The notes beneath the pieces are model-generated. The model saw nothing but the letters and a program-made list of their open reading frames with translations. It did not search any database and was not told the DNA's origin. From the NCBI GenBank assembly GCA_937911445.1, contig CALDQY010000079.1, positions 1 to 8,472 of the forward strand: a DNA stretch of 8,472 bases. Reading direction: 5' to 3'. A program made the position numbers and the translations under genes. How positions within the stretch are numbered: the stretch's first letter is position 1; each line of letters begins with the position of its first letter. The DNA is from an uncultured Rhodobiaceae bacterium (GTDB taxonomy: Archaea; Thermoplasmatota; Poseidoniia; Poseidoniales; Poseidoniaceae). Below are positions 1 through 5,655 of this stretch, one piece after another.

Positions 1-63
1 AGAGGCGGAGGCAAGGTTTCGTTTGCCAACGACTCGGATGAGGCGAGCATTTCCAGCGAGTAG
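1..63 (+). CDS. C-terminal end of an upstream gene (partial)
   Basis: Frame 1 is open from the window edge to a TAG at 61-63. It encodes a 20-residue tail, RGGGKVSFANDSDEASISSE, whose polar, acidic character is typical of a disordered protein C-terminus. The next gene's TATA-like element follows within 15 bases, which fits tight archaeal gene spacing. No family can be assigned from so short a piece. It could also be chance open frame, since 60 bases without a stop is weak evidence. Confidence 0.45.
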   Translation, partial: RGGGKVSFANDSDEASISSE

Positions 64-76
64 ACGCGACGATTCG

Positions 77-84
77 TTCATAAT
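77..84 (+). promoter_or_regulatory. TATA-like box for the crotonase gene
   Basis: The sequence TTCATAAT is centred about 25 bases before the ATG at 106. This is the spacing expected between an archaeal TATA box and the start site of a leaderless transcript. It supports the ATG at 106 over the later in-frame ATG at 130. It is a single, imperfect match. Confidence 0.45.
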
Positions 85-105
85 GCGAATCGTTTTCGGG
101 CAAAT

Positions 106-960
106 ATGAGCGACCTCAATTTCGAAGCCATGCCCAACAAACTCGTGAACTATGCTACTCTCGATGGTATCGCCGTCATCGAATTAGCAAGTGATGCTGC
201 AGGAGCACCATTGACCGAAACCAACGATCGTTCACCGAACACGTACACACACGAGATGATGAGCGATCTTGACGATGCCATCATCAAGGCACGATTCGAT
301 GACGACGTGTCCTGCATTGTTTTGACAGGTAACGGGTCCTCTTTCTTCTCTGCAGGTGCATCCATTCAAATGCTCAACAGCGTATCGCCTGGGTTCAAGT
401 ACAATTTCTGTCTTCACGCCAACGAAACACTCTCCCGTCTTGAGCAGACCTCGAAGTTGGTCGTTTGCGCCATCAACGGTCACGCAGTCGGTGGCGGTCT
501 TGAAATCGCTATGGCCGCTGACATTCGCATCGCTCGCAAGAACTCTGGAAAGGTCGGTCTACCTGAGATCAACCTCGGTGTTCTCGCAGGTACAGGTGGA
601 ACCGCTCGATTGACTCGACTCATTGGAAAGGCCAAGGCCCTTGAGATGATGGTCACTGGTGAATTGATGTCCTTTGAGGACGCACATGCGCACAACCTCA
701 TCAACCATATTTGGGAAGGCGACGCTGCTGATTTCCGCCAAGACATTCTCGACTGGTGCAGCCAGTTCACATTGCCAAACAAGGCGACGAAGGCCGTTGG
801 AAACATCAAGCGTTCTTGCCAGACCGGACCTGAAATCCCGTTCGAGTACCATCTTGCTCTTGAGCGTGAGTTGCAAGCTGCGCTCTTCAACTCAAACGAC
901 GCTAAGGAAGGAATTGCTGCGTACGTCGAAAAGCGTGTTGCAAACTTCACCGGTGAATGA
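106..960 (+). CDS. Enoyl-CoA hydratase/isomerase (crotonase) family protein
   Basis: This 284-residue protein has a clear crotonase fold signature. The acyl-CoA/oxyanion-hole segment FFSAGASIQML lies at residues 80-90. The second signature, AINGHAVGGGLEIAMAADI, spans 122-140, and GLPEINLG followed by GTGGTARLTR spans 151-171. Glu133 and Glu154 match the two catalytic glutamates of true enoyl-CoA hydratases, so hydration of 2-enoyl-CoA in fatty-acid or amino-acid degradation is plausible. Members of this superfamily also act as isomerases, hydrolases or dehydratases, so the substrate is not established. The protein is cytosolic, with no signal peptide or membrane segment. The length is normal to slightly long because of an extra N-terminal 15-20 residues. 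The start at 106 is chosen from the TATA-like element about 25 bases upstream. The stop overlaps the start of the aldolase gene in an ATGA, so the two are probably cotranscribed and translationally coupled. Confidence 0.9.
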   Translation: MSDLNFEAMPNKLVNYATLDGIAVIELASDAAGAPLTETNDRSPNTYTHEMMSDLDDAIIKARFDDDVSCIVLTGNGSSFFSAGASIQMLNSVSPGFKYNFCLHANETLSRLEQTSKLVVCAINGHAVGGGLEIAMAADIRIARKNSGKVGLPEINLGVLAGTGGTARLTRLIGKAKALEMMVTGELMSFEDAHAHNLINHIWEGDAADFRQDILDWCSQFTLPNKATKAVGNIKRSCQTGPEIPFEYHLALERELQAALFNSNDAKEGIAAYVEKRVANFTGE

Positions 961-1898
961 GCGTGGATGGAATGTCTGATTTTCACATTCCTGCAGACGT
1001 CCCCGATGACCTCGCAGATACCTATCTCGAGAACTTGATGGCTGCTACATGCGGTACAGGTTCAATGAATTTGTTTGCGTGCGATCAGAAAATAGAGCAC
1101 TTGAACGACGACTTCTACGATGGTGGGGATTCAATCCCACTTTCATCCAATGATCCTGGACATCTATTCGAAATTGGAGCACAAGCCCATCGAGAAGGTA
1201 CCGTAGGTGTCCTTGCTGCACAAGGTGGACTCATCTCTCTGTACGGTCGTGACCATCCTGATGTTCCTTACTTGGTGAAATTGAACTCCAAGTCGCATTT
1301 GGTCAAGACCAAGCAACGTGATCCAATCAGTCTCGCCATGTGGGACATGGATGATGTCATGTCTCTCGTTTCCAACGGTCTGAACGTTGTTGGAATTGGT
1401 TATACCGTGTACATCGGTAGTGAATACGAGCATGAAATGATGACAGAAGCTGCGCATTTCATTCGCCAAGCCCACGAAGAAGGTATGATCGCTGTTGTTT
1501 GGATGTATCCTCGTGGAAAGGCGGTTGAGGATGAGAAGGATCCACAGTTGATTTCTGGTGCCGCAGGTGTTGCAGCATGCATTGGCGCTGACTTTGCGAA
1601 GGTCAACTACCCTCGTGCATGGGACGGTATGACACAACCAGAATCGCTGAAGGTTGCAGTTGAGGCTGCAGGTCGATGTGGGATCATTTGTTCAGGAGGC
1701 GGTTCGCTCCCTGCTCGTGACTTCTTGCAACGTCTATGGGATCAGATCAACGTCAGTGGTTGCAAAGGTGCAGCAACTGGGCGCAACATCCACCAGAAGT
1801 CGACCGATGAAGCCGTTCGGATGACAGCGGCTTGCCATGCCATCATTTCACAAGGTGCAAGTGTTGACGAAGCCATGGATATTTTCCAAGGCAACTGA
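957..1898 (+). CDS. Class I fructose-bisphosphate aldolase, archaeal/FbaB type
   Basis: This 313-residue protein matches the DeoC/FbaB (DhnA-like) class I aldolase family, which reversibly cleaves fructose 1,6-bisphosphate into dihydroxyacetone phosphate and glyceraldehyde 3-phosphate. The N-terminal CDQKIEHLNDDF (residues 42-53) corresponds to the aspartate-containing motif after the first strand. PYLVKLN (104-110) is a central strand. ADFAKVNYP (211-219) carries Lys215, the likely Schiff-base lysine. SGGGS (246-250) and GAATGRNIHQ (271-280) form the phosphate-binding loops of the TIM barrel. It is cytosolic and likely serves glycolysis/gluconeogenesis. The start at 957 lies inside the upstream stop (ATGA). 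A second ATG at 972 is equally compatible with the family, because the first conserved residues come well after it. Close relatives include 2-amino-3,7-dideoxy-heptulosonate synthases, but the DQKIEHLNDD motif favours an FBP aldolase. Confidence 0.85.
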   Translation: MSVDGMSDFHIPADVPDDLADTYLENLMAATCGTGSMNLFACDQKIEHLNDDFYDGGDSIPLSSNDPGHLFEIGAQAHREGTVGVLAAQGGLISLYGRDHPDVPYLVKLNSKSHLVKTKQRDPISLAMWDMDDVMSLVSNGLNVVGIGYTVYIGSEYEHEMMTEAAHFIRQAHEEGMIAVVWMYPRGKAVEDEKDPQLISGAAGVAACIGADFAKVNYPRAWDGMTQPESLKVAVEAAGRCGIICSGGGSLPARDFLQRLWDQINVSGCKGAATGRNIHQKSTDEAVRMTAACHAIISQGASVDEAMDIFQGN

Positions 1899-1925
1899 TT
1901 TCTGTGTAACGCAGGTTGAACAAGG

Positions 1926-1931
1926 TTTTAT
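1926..1931 (+). promoter_or_regulatory. TATA-like box for the DUF2892 gene
   Basis: TTTTAT is centred about 27 bases before the ATG at 1956. This is the archaeal spacing for a leaderless message, and no Shine-Dalgarno sequence lies before that ATG. The 57-base gap after the aldolase stop therefore contains an independent promoter rather than an operon junction. Confidence 0.5.
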
Positions 1932-1955
1932 TGTCAAAGTTGCGTTTTTCACACT

Positions 1956-2192
1956 ATGAAAAACGTTGGCGGTGCTGAGAGATTAGCCCGTGCATTGTTT
2001 GGATCGAGTTTAGTTTTGTTGGATTTCTTTGCAACAATTCAACTTGAACTTGTCTTCCTTGTCATTGGATTGTGGGGTGTGTTGACATCAGCCTTCGGCT
2101 ACTGTCCATTCAATGGCCTCATGGGGAGAAACACATGTGCCATCCGGTACAATGACCCTTCATCCGAAGAAGTGGCTGTTGAAACAGCTTAG
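1956..2192 (+). CDS. DUF2892 (YgaP-like) small membrane protein
   Basis: This 78-residue protein matches DUF2892, the inner-membrane domain found alone or fused to rhodanese domains (as in YgaP). The N-terminal NVGGAERLARALFG (residues 3-16) is the family's opening motif. Two hydrophobic helices follow, at about 16-29 and 31-48. The hallmark GYCPFNGLMGRNTC (48-61) contains two conserved cysteines, Cys50 and Cys61. The C-terminal 17 residues are acidic and probably cytosolic. No rhodanese domain is attached here. The function of stand-alone members is not established; a link to sulfur or membrane redox chemistry is only suggested by the family. The gene has its own TATA-like box and ends tail-to-tail with the winged-helix gene, sharing the bases TTAG. 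Confidence 0.85.
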   Translation: MKNVGGAERLARALFGSSLVLLDFFATIQLELVFLVIGLWGVLTSAFGYCPFNGLMGRNTCAIRYNDPSSEEVAVETA

Positions 2193-2515
2193 TTCTTCTT
2201 CATGTCATCGCCCATGGTAATGTTACCTTCTTGGTCGATGATGATTGGCGTTCCTTCCTTCCATCCTGGGCAGTTGTCTTCAACCCAAATTCGAGTGGCC
2301 CACTCGCAGATGTCGTATCCGCCGGAGAGAATTCCGGATCGCTTGATGTATCCGACCTTGACGATATCTTTGTCTTTGGAGAGAACATTGCCAAGTTGTT
2401 GGCTTGTCGTACCGTGACGCATGGTGCTGTTGATGTGTTCTAGGATCTCTGCAGTGTTGCGTGGTCGATCGCCTAGGAATTTCTTGATTTTTTCTCGTAT
2501 GCGTACAGTTTTCAT
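2189..2515 (-). CDS. Small winged-helix DNA-binding-like protein
   Basis: I place the start at 2515, giving 108 residues beginning MKTVRIREKIKKFL. A strong Shine-Dalgarno sequence, AAGGAGGA, sits seven bases before this ATG. The longer frame, starting at 2608, would begin upstream of the TATA box at 2588-2593. The pattern is that of a winged helix: helix 1 at residues 5-14, TAEILEHINS as helix 2 (21-30), TTSQQLGNVLSKD as a recognition-type helix (36-48), and a hairpin wing IVKVGYIKRSGILSGGYDICEWA (51-73). The last 35 residues are short, acidic and end in lysines. I do not recognise a named family. It is likely a transcription factor acting on DNA, and the divergent intergenic repeats next to it are candidate targets. 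No enzyme motif is seen. Confidence 0.75.
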   Translation of the reverse strand: MKTVRIREKIKKFLGDRPRNTAEILEHINSTMRHGTTSQQLGNVLSKDKDIVKVGYIKRSGILSGGYDICEWATRIWVEDNCPGWKEGTPIIIDQEGNITMGDDMKKN

Positions 2516-2522
2516 GTTCTTG

Positions 2523-2530
2523 TCCTCCTT
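2523..2530 (-). promoter_or_regulatory. Strong Shine-Dalgarno site fixing the start at 2515
   Basis: Reading on the - strand, AAGGAGGA lies seven bases before the ATG at 2515. It is the best ribosome-binding sequence in the window. The neighbouring genes at 106, 1956 and 8363 appear leaderless or lack such a site, so this message is unusual in having a real leader of roughly 50 bases. Confidence 0.75.
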
Positions 2531-2587
2531 TGAATTTCGCTTTTCGCTACTAGGCGATGTCGCTGTACCGAAGGAGCGAGGCCACTC

Positions 2588-2593
2588 ATATAA
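2588..2593 (-). promoter_or_regulatory. TATA box for the small winged-helix gene
   Basis: On the - strand this reads TTATAT followed by G. The transcript would begin near 2564 and carry about 49 bases of leader before the ATG at 2515, including the Shine-Dalgarno site. The same heptamer TTATATG occurs before the membrane-protein gene at 8363. Confidence 0.55.
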
Positions 2594-2603
2594 CCGTTCC
2601 TCC

Positions 2604-2622
2604 AACAAACGACGAGTTTGTT
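2604..2622. repeat. Inverted repeat, candidate operator
   Basis: AACAAAC at 2604-2610 and GTTTGTT at 2616-2622 are perfect inverted copies separated by GACGA. The palindrome lies about ten bases upstream of the TATA box at 2588-2593, next to where the TFB recognition element would be. That position suits a regulator of the small winged-helix gene. Its right arm overlaps the inverted copy of the GGTAACAAA 9-mer. Confidence 0.5.
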
Positions 2623-2642
2623 ACCGTTACTGACCATAATAG

Positions 2643-2657
2643 GTGTAATTTTTACAC
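2643..2657. repeat. 15-base palindrome, candidate operator
   Basis: GTGTAA, a TTT spacer and TTACAC form a perfect 6-base inverted repeat in the middle of the divergent intergenic region. It is compact enough to bind a dimeric winged-helix regulator. It could also be a terminator-like or chance AT-rich sequence. Confidence 0.4.
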
Positions 2658-2732
2658 GATGTGCAATGATATGTAAGTGAAGTCTCACAATTCCACTAGA
2701 AACTAGTAACTAAATGTAATTAAATAGATGCT

Positions 2733-2776
2733 TTAGAGGTAACAAATAAAAGGGAGCCCTATTAGAGGGTAACAAA
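2733..2776 (+). repeat. Direct repeats TTAGAGG(G)TAACAAA upstream of the 839-residue gene
   Basis: TTAGAGGTAACAAA (2733-2746) recurs as TTAGAGGGTAACAAA (2762-2776), one inserted G apart, with starts 29 bases apart. The two copies bracket the candidate TATA box at 2744-2751 and stop 11 bases before the start codon at 2788. A third copy of the core GGTAACAAA lies inverted at 2617-2625. Together they look like binding sites of one regulator controlling both divergent genes. Confidence 0.5.
2744..2751 (+). promoter_or_regulatory. Candidate TATA box for the 839-residue gene
   Basis: The AT-rich stretch AAATAAAA would place the transcript start near 2772, leaving a short leader of about 15 bases. 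A weaker alternative, CTATTAG at about 2759-2765, is centred about 26 bases before the ATG and would give a leaderless message. I cannot choose between them from sequence alone. Confidence 0.35.
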
Positions 2777-2787
2777 AGTGACTCATC

Positions 2788-5307
2788 ATGCCAAAGAAGA
2801 CCATTCGCAGCCGGTATCAACGGCGCATTCTCGATTGGCTCCTCGATGGGGGTGGAACGGTATCACAAGCTTCAGAAGTTCTTGGCATTGCTATGCCTCA
2901 CGCTTCGCTTGCAATGCGCCAATTGCGGGAATTGGGGGAGGTCCAACGTGACGACGGTGGATCCATACGGGGAGCAATCCATCGATTAACGCCAAAGGGA
3001 GCCGATCATCTCCTGATGGATCTGGTTGAACGCGTACGACAACAGGTGAGTAACATTCCCGATGGAATGAACGCTGTCGTTCTTTCAAATGATCGTTCAA
3101 GCGTCGTTCTTGGTGTCCTCTCAGAGCCTTCCTCGAGATTGATTTCCCTTCCTCGTCGAGCCGAATTGCTGGAACAGGATCTCGAATTTTCCTCCAGTGG
3201 AAAAGGAGGGGGGCTTTGGGCTGTTCAACGCGGGTCTTCGATTCCTTGGTATTCACTTGCAACGCTCGAGCCCTCAGCAGCACCAAGCGTACCGGTTGAG
3301 GGAACCTTGACCGCATTTGCGACGCAATCGGACCGAATTGGTATTCTTCGTCTCCGTTTGCTTGAATCGTCTGTGACTTGGGGCGTTGCCAACGGTACCT
3401 GGATTCGATTGGAATCGAAGGAGATGGAGGGACCATCTCAACTTCACGTCGGAGAACATTCCATTGGCCAGGTTGTTGGAACACCTTTTTCGGTACGTCC
3501 CGACAATGGTTTGTATGCACACCTCCCTTCATCTGTTGATCGAACCTTGCTTGTGTCATCGCTCGGAAATCATGCACAATTGCTGACAGAATCATTGTCT
3601 TTTTCCAATCACCGTTCCCTGCCTATTGATATCTTGGGGCCATGGATGAGGAAGCGACATCCACGTCTATCGACCGCAAAACGAAAAGCGCGTCTCCGAT
3701 CGTTGACACGATGGCTCTTGACTGGACGTGGTAAACAACCACATCTGAATCTTCGACGTGCATTACTCGCAGACTTTGGAGAGCGAACGTGGATGGAACA
3801 TTCCAACGCCATTGATGTTGTTCTTCTCGAAGGCATCTCACAACACGGGGCCATATGCATCGTTGAGTGGATGTTGGAATCAACCTCGTTTGACATGGTC
3901 GTCGAGTGGCCTTGGGCTGATGTTGATGATTTTGCTTTGATGGAGCGATTGCTTGCATCGGGGCGATGCAGATGTCTCATCACGTCCCGAGGTGAAGCGA
4001 AGGAATTCTCCAGTAAATCCGCCACATTACTTCCAACGGACCAACTCGCAACCGTATCATATCGTCCACAGGAATCTTACGAGTTTCGTGTTGAGTTGCA
4101 ACGCAGTTCAACACGTTCCGAGCCTGAAGCGACGCGAGAAGGAATCCCTCATACTGCAAAGGAACTCATGCAGTGGTTCCAGTCAGGAGGTTTGGATGAA
4201 ACCGTCTTGACAGGTGATGCTGCAACATCGAAGGACGTTCAACAAGACATCCGCAAAGCAATGCGTTTGTTTCCGCAAGGAGATTCTGATTTTGCAAACA
4301 GTGTTGAACGACAATCACCTCTTGCTGCATGGATTGCAAGTCCAGATGAGGGGCGGCCAGCACGATGGAAACGCATTGCAGACGTTCTCCCGTTTGGCTG
4401 GATTGATCTCGTGAATGTAGGTCGCATGGATACCGTTGAACTCATCCAAGCAATGCAACGAACCGATACAGGGTGGAAGCATCAAGCTGTTCGACAAGTT
4501 GTCAATGACTGTAATGCTGATTCATCTCTGCTTGTCGATCTCGTACCTCTCTTGAACGTGGAAGCAACCAAAGCTATGGCTGCTCATGTCCTTCTTCTCC
4601 TGAGTCGGACGTATCGTTCAGAACTTGAATCCACGCTTCCAAAGGCAGCAACGATTTGGTTGGATGCACCATACGATGCAGAACAGATACTGAACGTCCT
4701 CTTTGCAACAAGTCCGGGAACAACGATCGATGATGAGTTGCTTCAGCGGTTCCTCAGAGGTGCCCTTGTGCATCCACGAGGTTCACTGTTGCGAGTATGG
4801 GCGCAAGTGAATAATCTTCTCGAACAACGAGCACCGATTTCACTTGATGTGATGCGTTCATGCATGAATGTCCTGCCAGAACAGTGGTGGTCAACGTGGG
4901 CGTTGGACTGGCTCGATGCACAGTTGTCAACAGCGGGTGGTCGCGAATGGCTCGCCCATCATCCGAAGAATTGGCCAGCACTCATCTTTCGACCAAAAGG
5001 AGAACAAATCGGTTTGCCAGGTTATCCTCGTCAACACCAAGGTTTCGTCGATCGTCCAGCCTTGAAACTCAACATACTGATGCTTCCTGAAGGGGAAGGA
5101 ACGGCTGCGCTCATGGATGTGCATGATATGGTTCAACGAATGGAACACGATGGTCCAGTTCACGTTGGAAGAATTCACCCATTGGTCGGTTGGTTGGCAT
5201 GTGATGTTGAGACGTGGCCTGATTTTAGCATGGAAGAACTCCTCAATGGAAATCCAGAAGTTGCAAAACTTCTGATTGGACGGGCGATGTTGCAGCGAAT
5301 GCTTTGA
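2788..5307 (+). CDS. Large protein with N-terminal winged helix, function unknown
   Basis: This 839-residue protein has a MarR/ArsR-like winged helix at residues 5-75. TVSQASEVLGIAMPHASLAMRQLRELGEV forms the helix-turn-helix, and a wing follows around RDDGGSIRGAIHRLTPKGADHL. The rest matches no family I can name. Residues about 90-290 look like mixed alpha/beta. Residues about 300-345 are strongly basic (RKRHPRLSTAKRKARLRSL, then TGRGKQ at 312-317). Residues 370-401 run from a hydrophobic strand MVVEW to LITSR, loosely resembling the Walker B to sensor stretch of STAND/NB-ARC ATPases, but the aspartates and a proper P-loop are missing. Residues about 520-720 are helix-rich and tryptophan-rich. 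There is no signal peptide or membrane helix, so it is probably cytosolic. Codon use resembles the neighbours. It may be a very large transcription factor or a sensor protein with a DNA-binding head. The 348-base structured region follows it. Confidence 0.85.
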   Translation: MPKKTIRSRYQRRILDWLLDGGGTVSQASEVLGIAMPHASLAMRQLRELGEVQRDDGGSIRGAIHRLTPKGADHLLMDLVERVRQQVSNIPDGMNAVVLSNDRSSVVLGVLSEPSSRLISLPRRAELLEQDLEFSSSGKGGGLWAVQRGSSIPWYSLATLEPSAAPSVPVEGTLTAFATQSDRIGILRLRLLESSVTWGVANGTWIRLESKEMEGPSQLHVGEHSIGQVVGTPFSVRPDNGLYAHLPSSVDRTLLVSSLGNHAQLLTESLSFSNHRSLPIDILGPWMRKRHPRLSTAKRKARLRSLTRWLLTGRGKQPHLNLRRALLADFGERTWMEHSNAIDVVLLEGISQHGAICIVEWMLESTSFDMVVEWPWADVDDFALMERLLASGRCRCLITSRGEAKEFSSKSATLLPTDQLATVSYRPQESYEFRVELQRSSTRSEPEATREGIPHTAKELMQWFQSGGLDETVLTGDAATSKDVQQDIRKAMRLFPQGDSDFANSVERQSPLAAWIASPDEGRPARWKRIADVLPFGWIDLVNVGRMDTVELIQAMQRTDTGWKHQAVRQVVNDCNADSSLLVDLVPLLNVEATKAMAAHVLLLLSRTYRSELESTLPKAATIWLDAPYDAEQILNVLFATSPGTTIDDELLQRFLRGALVHPRGSLLRVWAQVNNLLEQRAPISLDVMRSCMNVLPEQWWSTWALDWLDAQLSTAGGREWLAHHPKNWPALIFRPKGEQIGLPGYPRQHQGFVDRPALKLNILMLPEGEGTAALMDVHDMVQRMEHDGPVHVGRIHPLVGWLACDVETWPDFSMEELLNGNPEVAKLLIGRAMLQRML

Positions 5308-5542
5308 TGGCCGATGTATTGAAATGCAACGTGTTTGAGCGCAAGTCGCCGTACGTGCAACATCAGCCTGAGCTACTGTGAAATTGCAATGACGTCTGAT
5401 ACCAACGATACGGTCCGCTATCGAAGACTGGGAGGACCCTTCGGGGAGTGAATTCCGGTGCAAAAGCGGAAACCCGGGCTGGACTATGGGTCCTCGATCG
5501 ACTTCGGGATGAAATCGAGACAACCAACCGGCTCTACAGTAC

Positions 5543-5604
5543 GCCCTGATACCGAGGGTCAGGCCTTCGAGGAAACAATGAACAAGGCCGTTAGGTATCA
5601 GGGC
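5543..5604 (+). repeat. Perfect 11-base inverted repeat forming a long hairpin
   Basis: GCCCTGATACC and GGTATCAGGGC flank a 40-base insert that itself contains GGCCTT (5562-5567) and AAGGCC (5584-5589). The 16-base apical loop is CGAGGAAACAATGAAC. The outer stem ends five bases before the T5 tract. An 8-base part of the left arm, CTGATACC, is repeated at 5396-5403, so the right arm has two possible partners. Confidence 0.8.
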
Positions 5605-5609
5605 ACAGC

Positions 5610-5614
5610 TTTTT
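5610..5614 (+). terminator. T5 tract after the structured region
   Basis: Five consecutive T bases follow the 11-base-pair hairpin after a five-base gap. Archaeal RNA polymerase terminates mainly at oligo-T tracts, so this is a plausible 3' end for the structured RNA or a partial terminator upstream of coaD. The tract is short, so read-through is likely. Confidence 0.4.
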
Positions 5615-5655
5615 GCCACATTCATTCGATTTGAAGCGATGTTCTCAAAGGCCGT

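Larger units (their letters stand above)
5396..5614 (+). ncRNA. Putative structured RNA (free sRNA or coaD leader)
   Basis: The 348 bases between the flanking genes carry no convincing coding frame but many nested complementary segments. CGATA (5406-5410) pairs with TATCG (5419-5423). GAGGACCC (5432-5439) pairs perfectly with GGGTCCTC (5488-5495). Inside that lie TTCGGG/CCCGGG (5440-5445/5473-5478, including G-T pairs) and TTCCG/CGGAA (5453-5457/5467-5471), which close the loop GTGCAAAAG. CTCGAT/ATCGAG (5493-5498/5514-5519) partly competes with the second helix. GCCCTGATACC (5543-5553) pairs perfectly with GGTATCAGGGC (5594-5604) around an inner GGCCTT/AAGGCC helix. CTGATACC at 5396-5403 could also close the whole RNA against 5594-5601. 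A T5 tract at 5610-5614 suggests the + strand and a 3' end. No RNase P, SRP, 5S or tRNA core fits. No clear TATA box precedes it, and bases 5308-5395 show nothing else. Confidence 0.55.

Noticed and set aside
480..986. 168-codon - strand frame under the crotonase gene
   Set aside because: It is a shadow of the strongly conserved crotonase reading frame, with no recognisable domain.
2516..2608. N-terminal extension of the small winged-helix protein to the ATG at 2608
   Set aside because: That start lies upstream of the TATA box at 2588-2593, the extra 31 residues are low-complexity and polar, and a strong Shine-Dalgarno site marks the ATG at 2515.
2891..3595. 234-codon - strand frame inside the large gene
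   Set aside because: It lies wholly under the + strand gene whose N-terminal winged helix is convincing, and its translation shows no domain or promoter of its own.
5440..5480. Cobalamin-riboswitch-like loop (stem TTCCG/CGGAA with loop GTGCAAAAG)
   Set aside because: The loop resembles the P4 loop of cobalamin riboswitches, but the rest of the conserved core and the B12 box (AGCCACTG-like) are missing, and the class is essentially bacterial.
5466..5536. Fragments resembling RNase P RNA conserved regions (GGAAACCCGGGCT and ACAACCAACCGGCT)
   Set aside because: The invariant GGAAAGUCC, the ACAGAA sequence before GGCUU and the GUAAGAGC element are absent, the two pieces are only about 50 bases apart, and the closing helix is in the wrong relation to them.
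5554..5593. SRP RNA helix 8
   Set aside because: The sequence GGTCAGGCC invites comparison, but the GGAAGGGAGCA-type loop and the Alu-domain motifs are absent.
5396..5604. Retron-like or OMEGA/HEARO-like RNA because of complementary ends beside a large protein
   Set aside because: There is no reverse transcriptase, IscB/TnpB nuclease or transposase in the window, and the large protein has none of their motifs.
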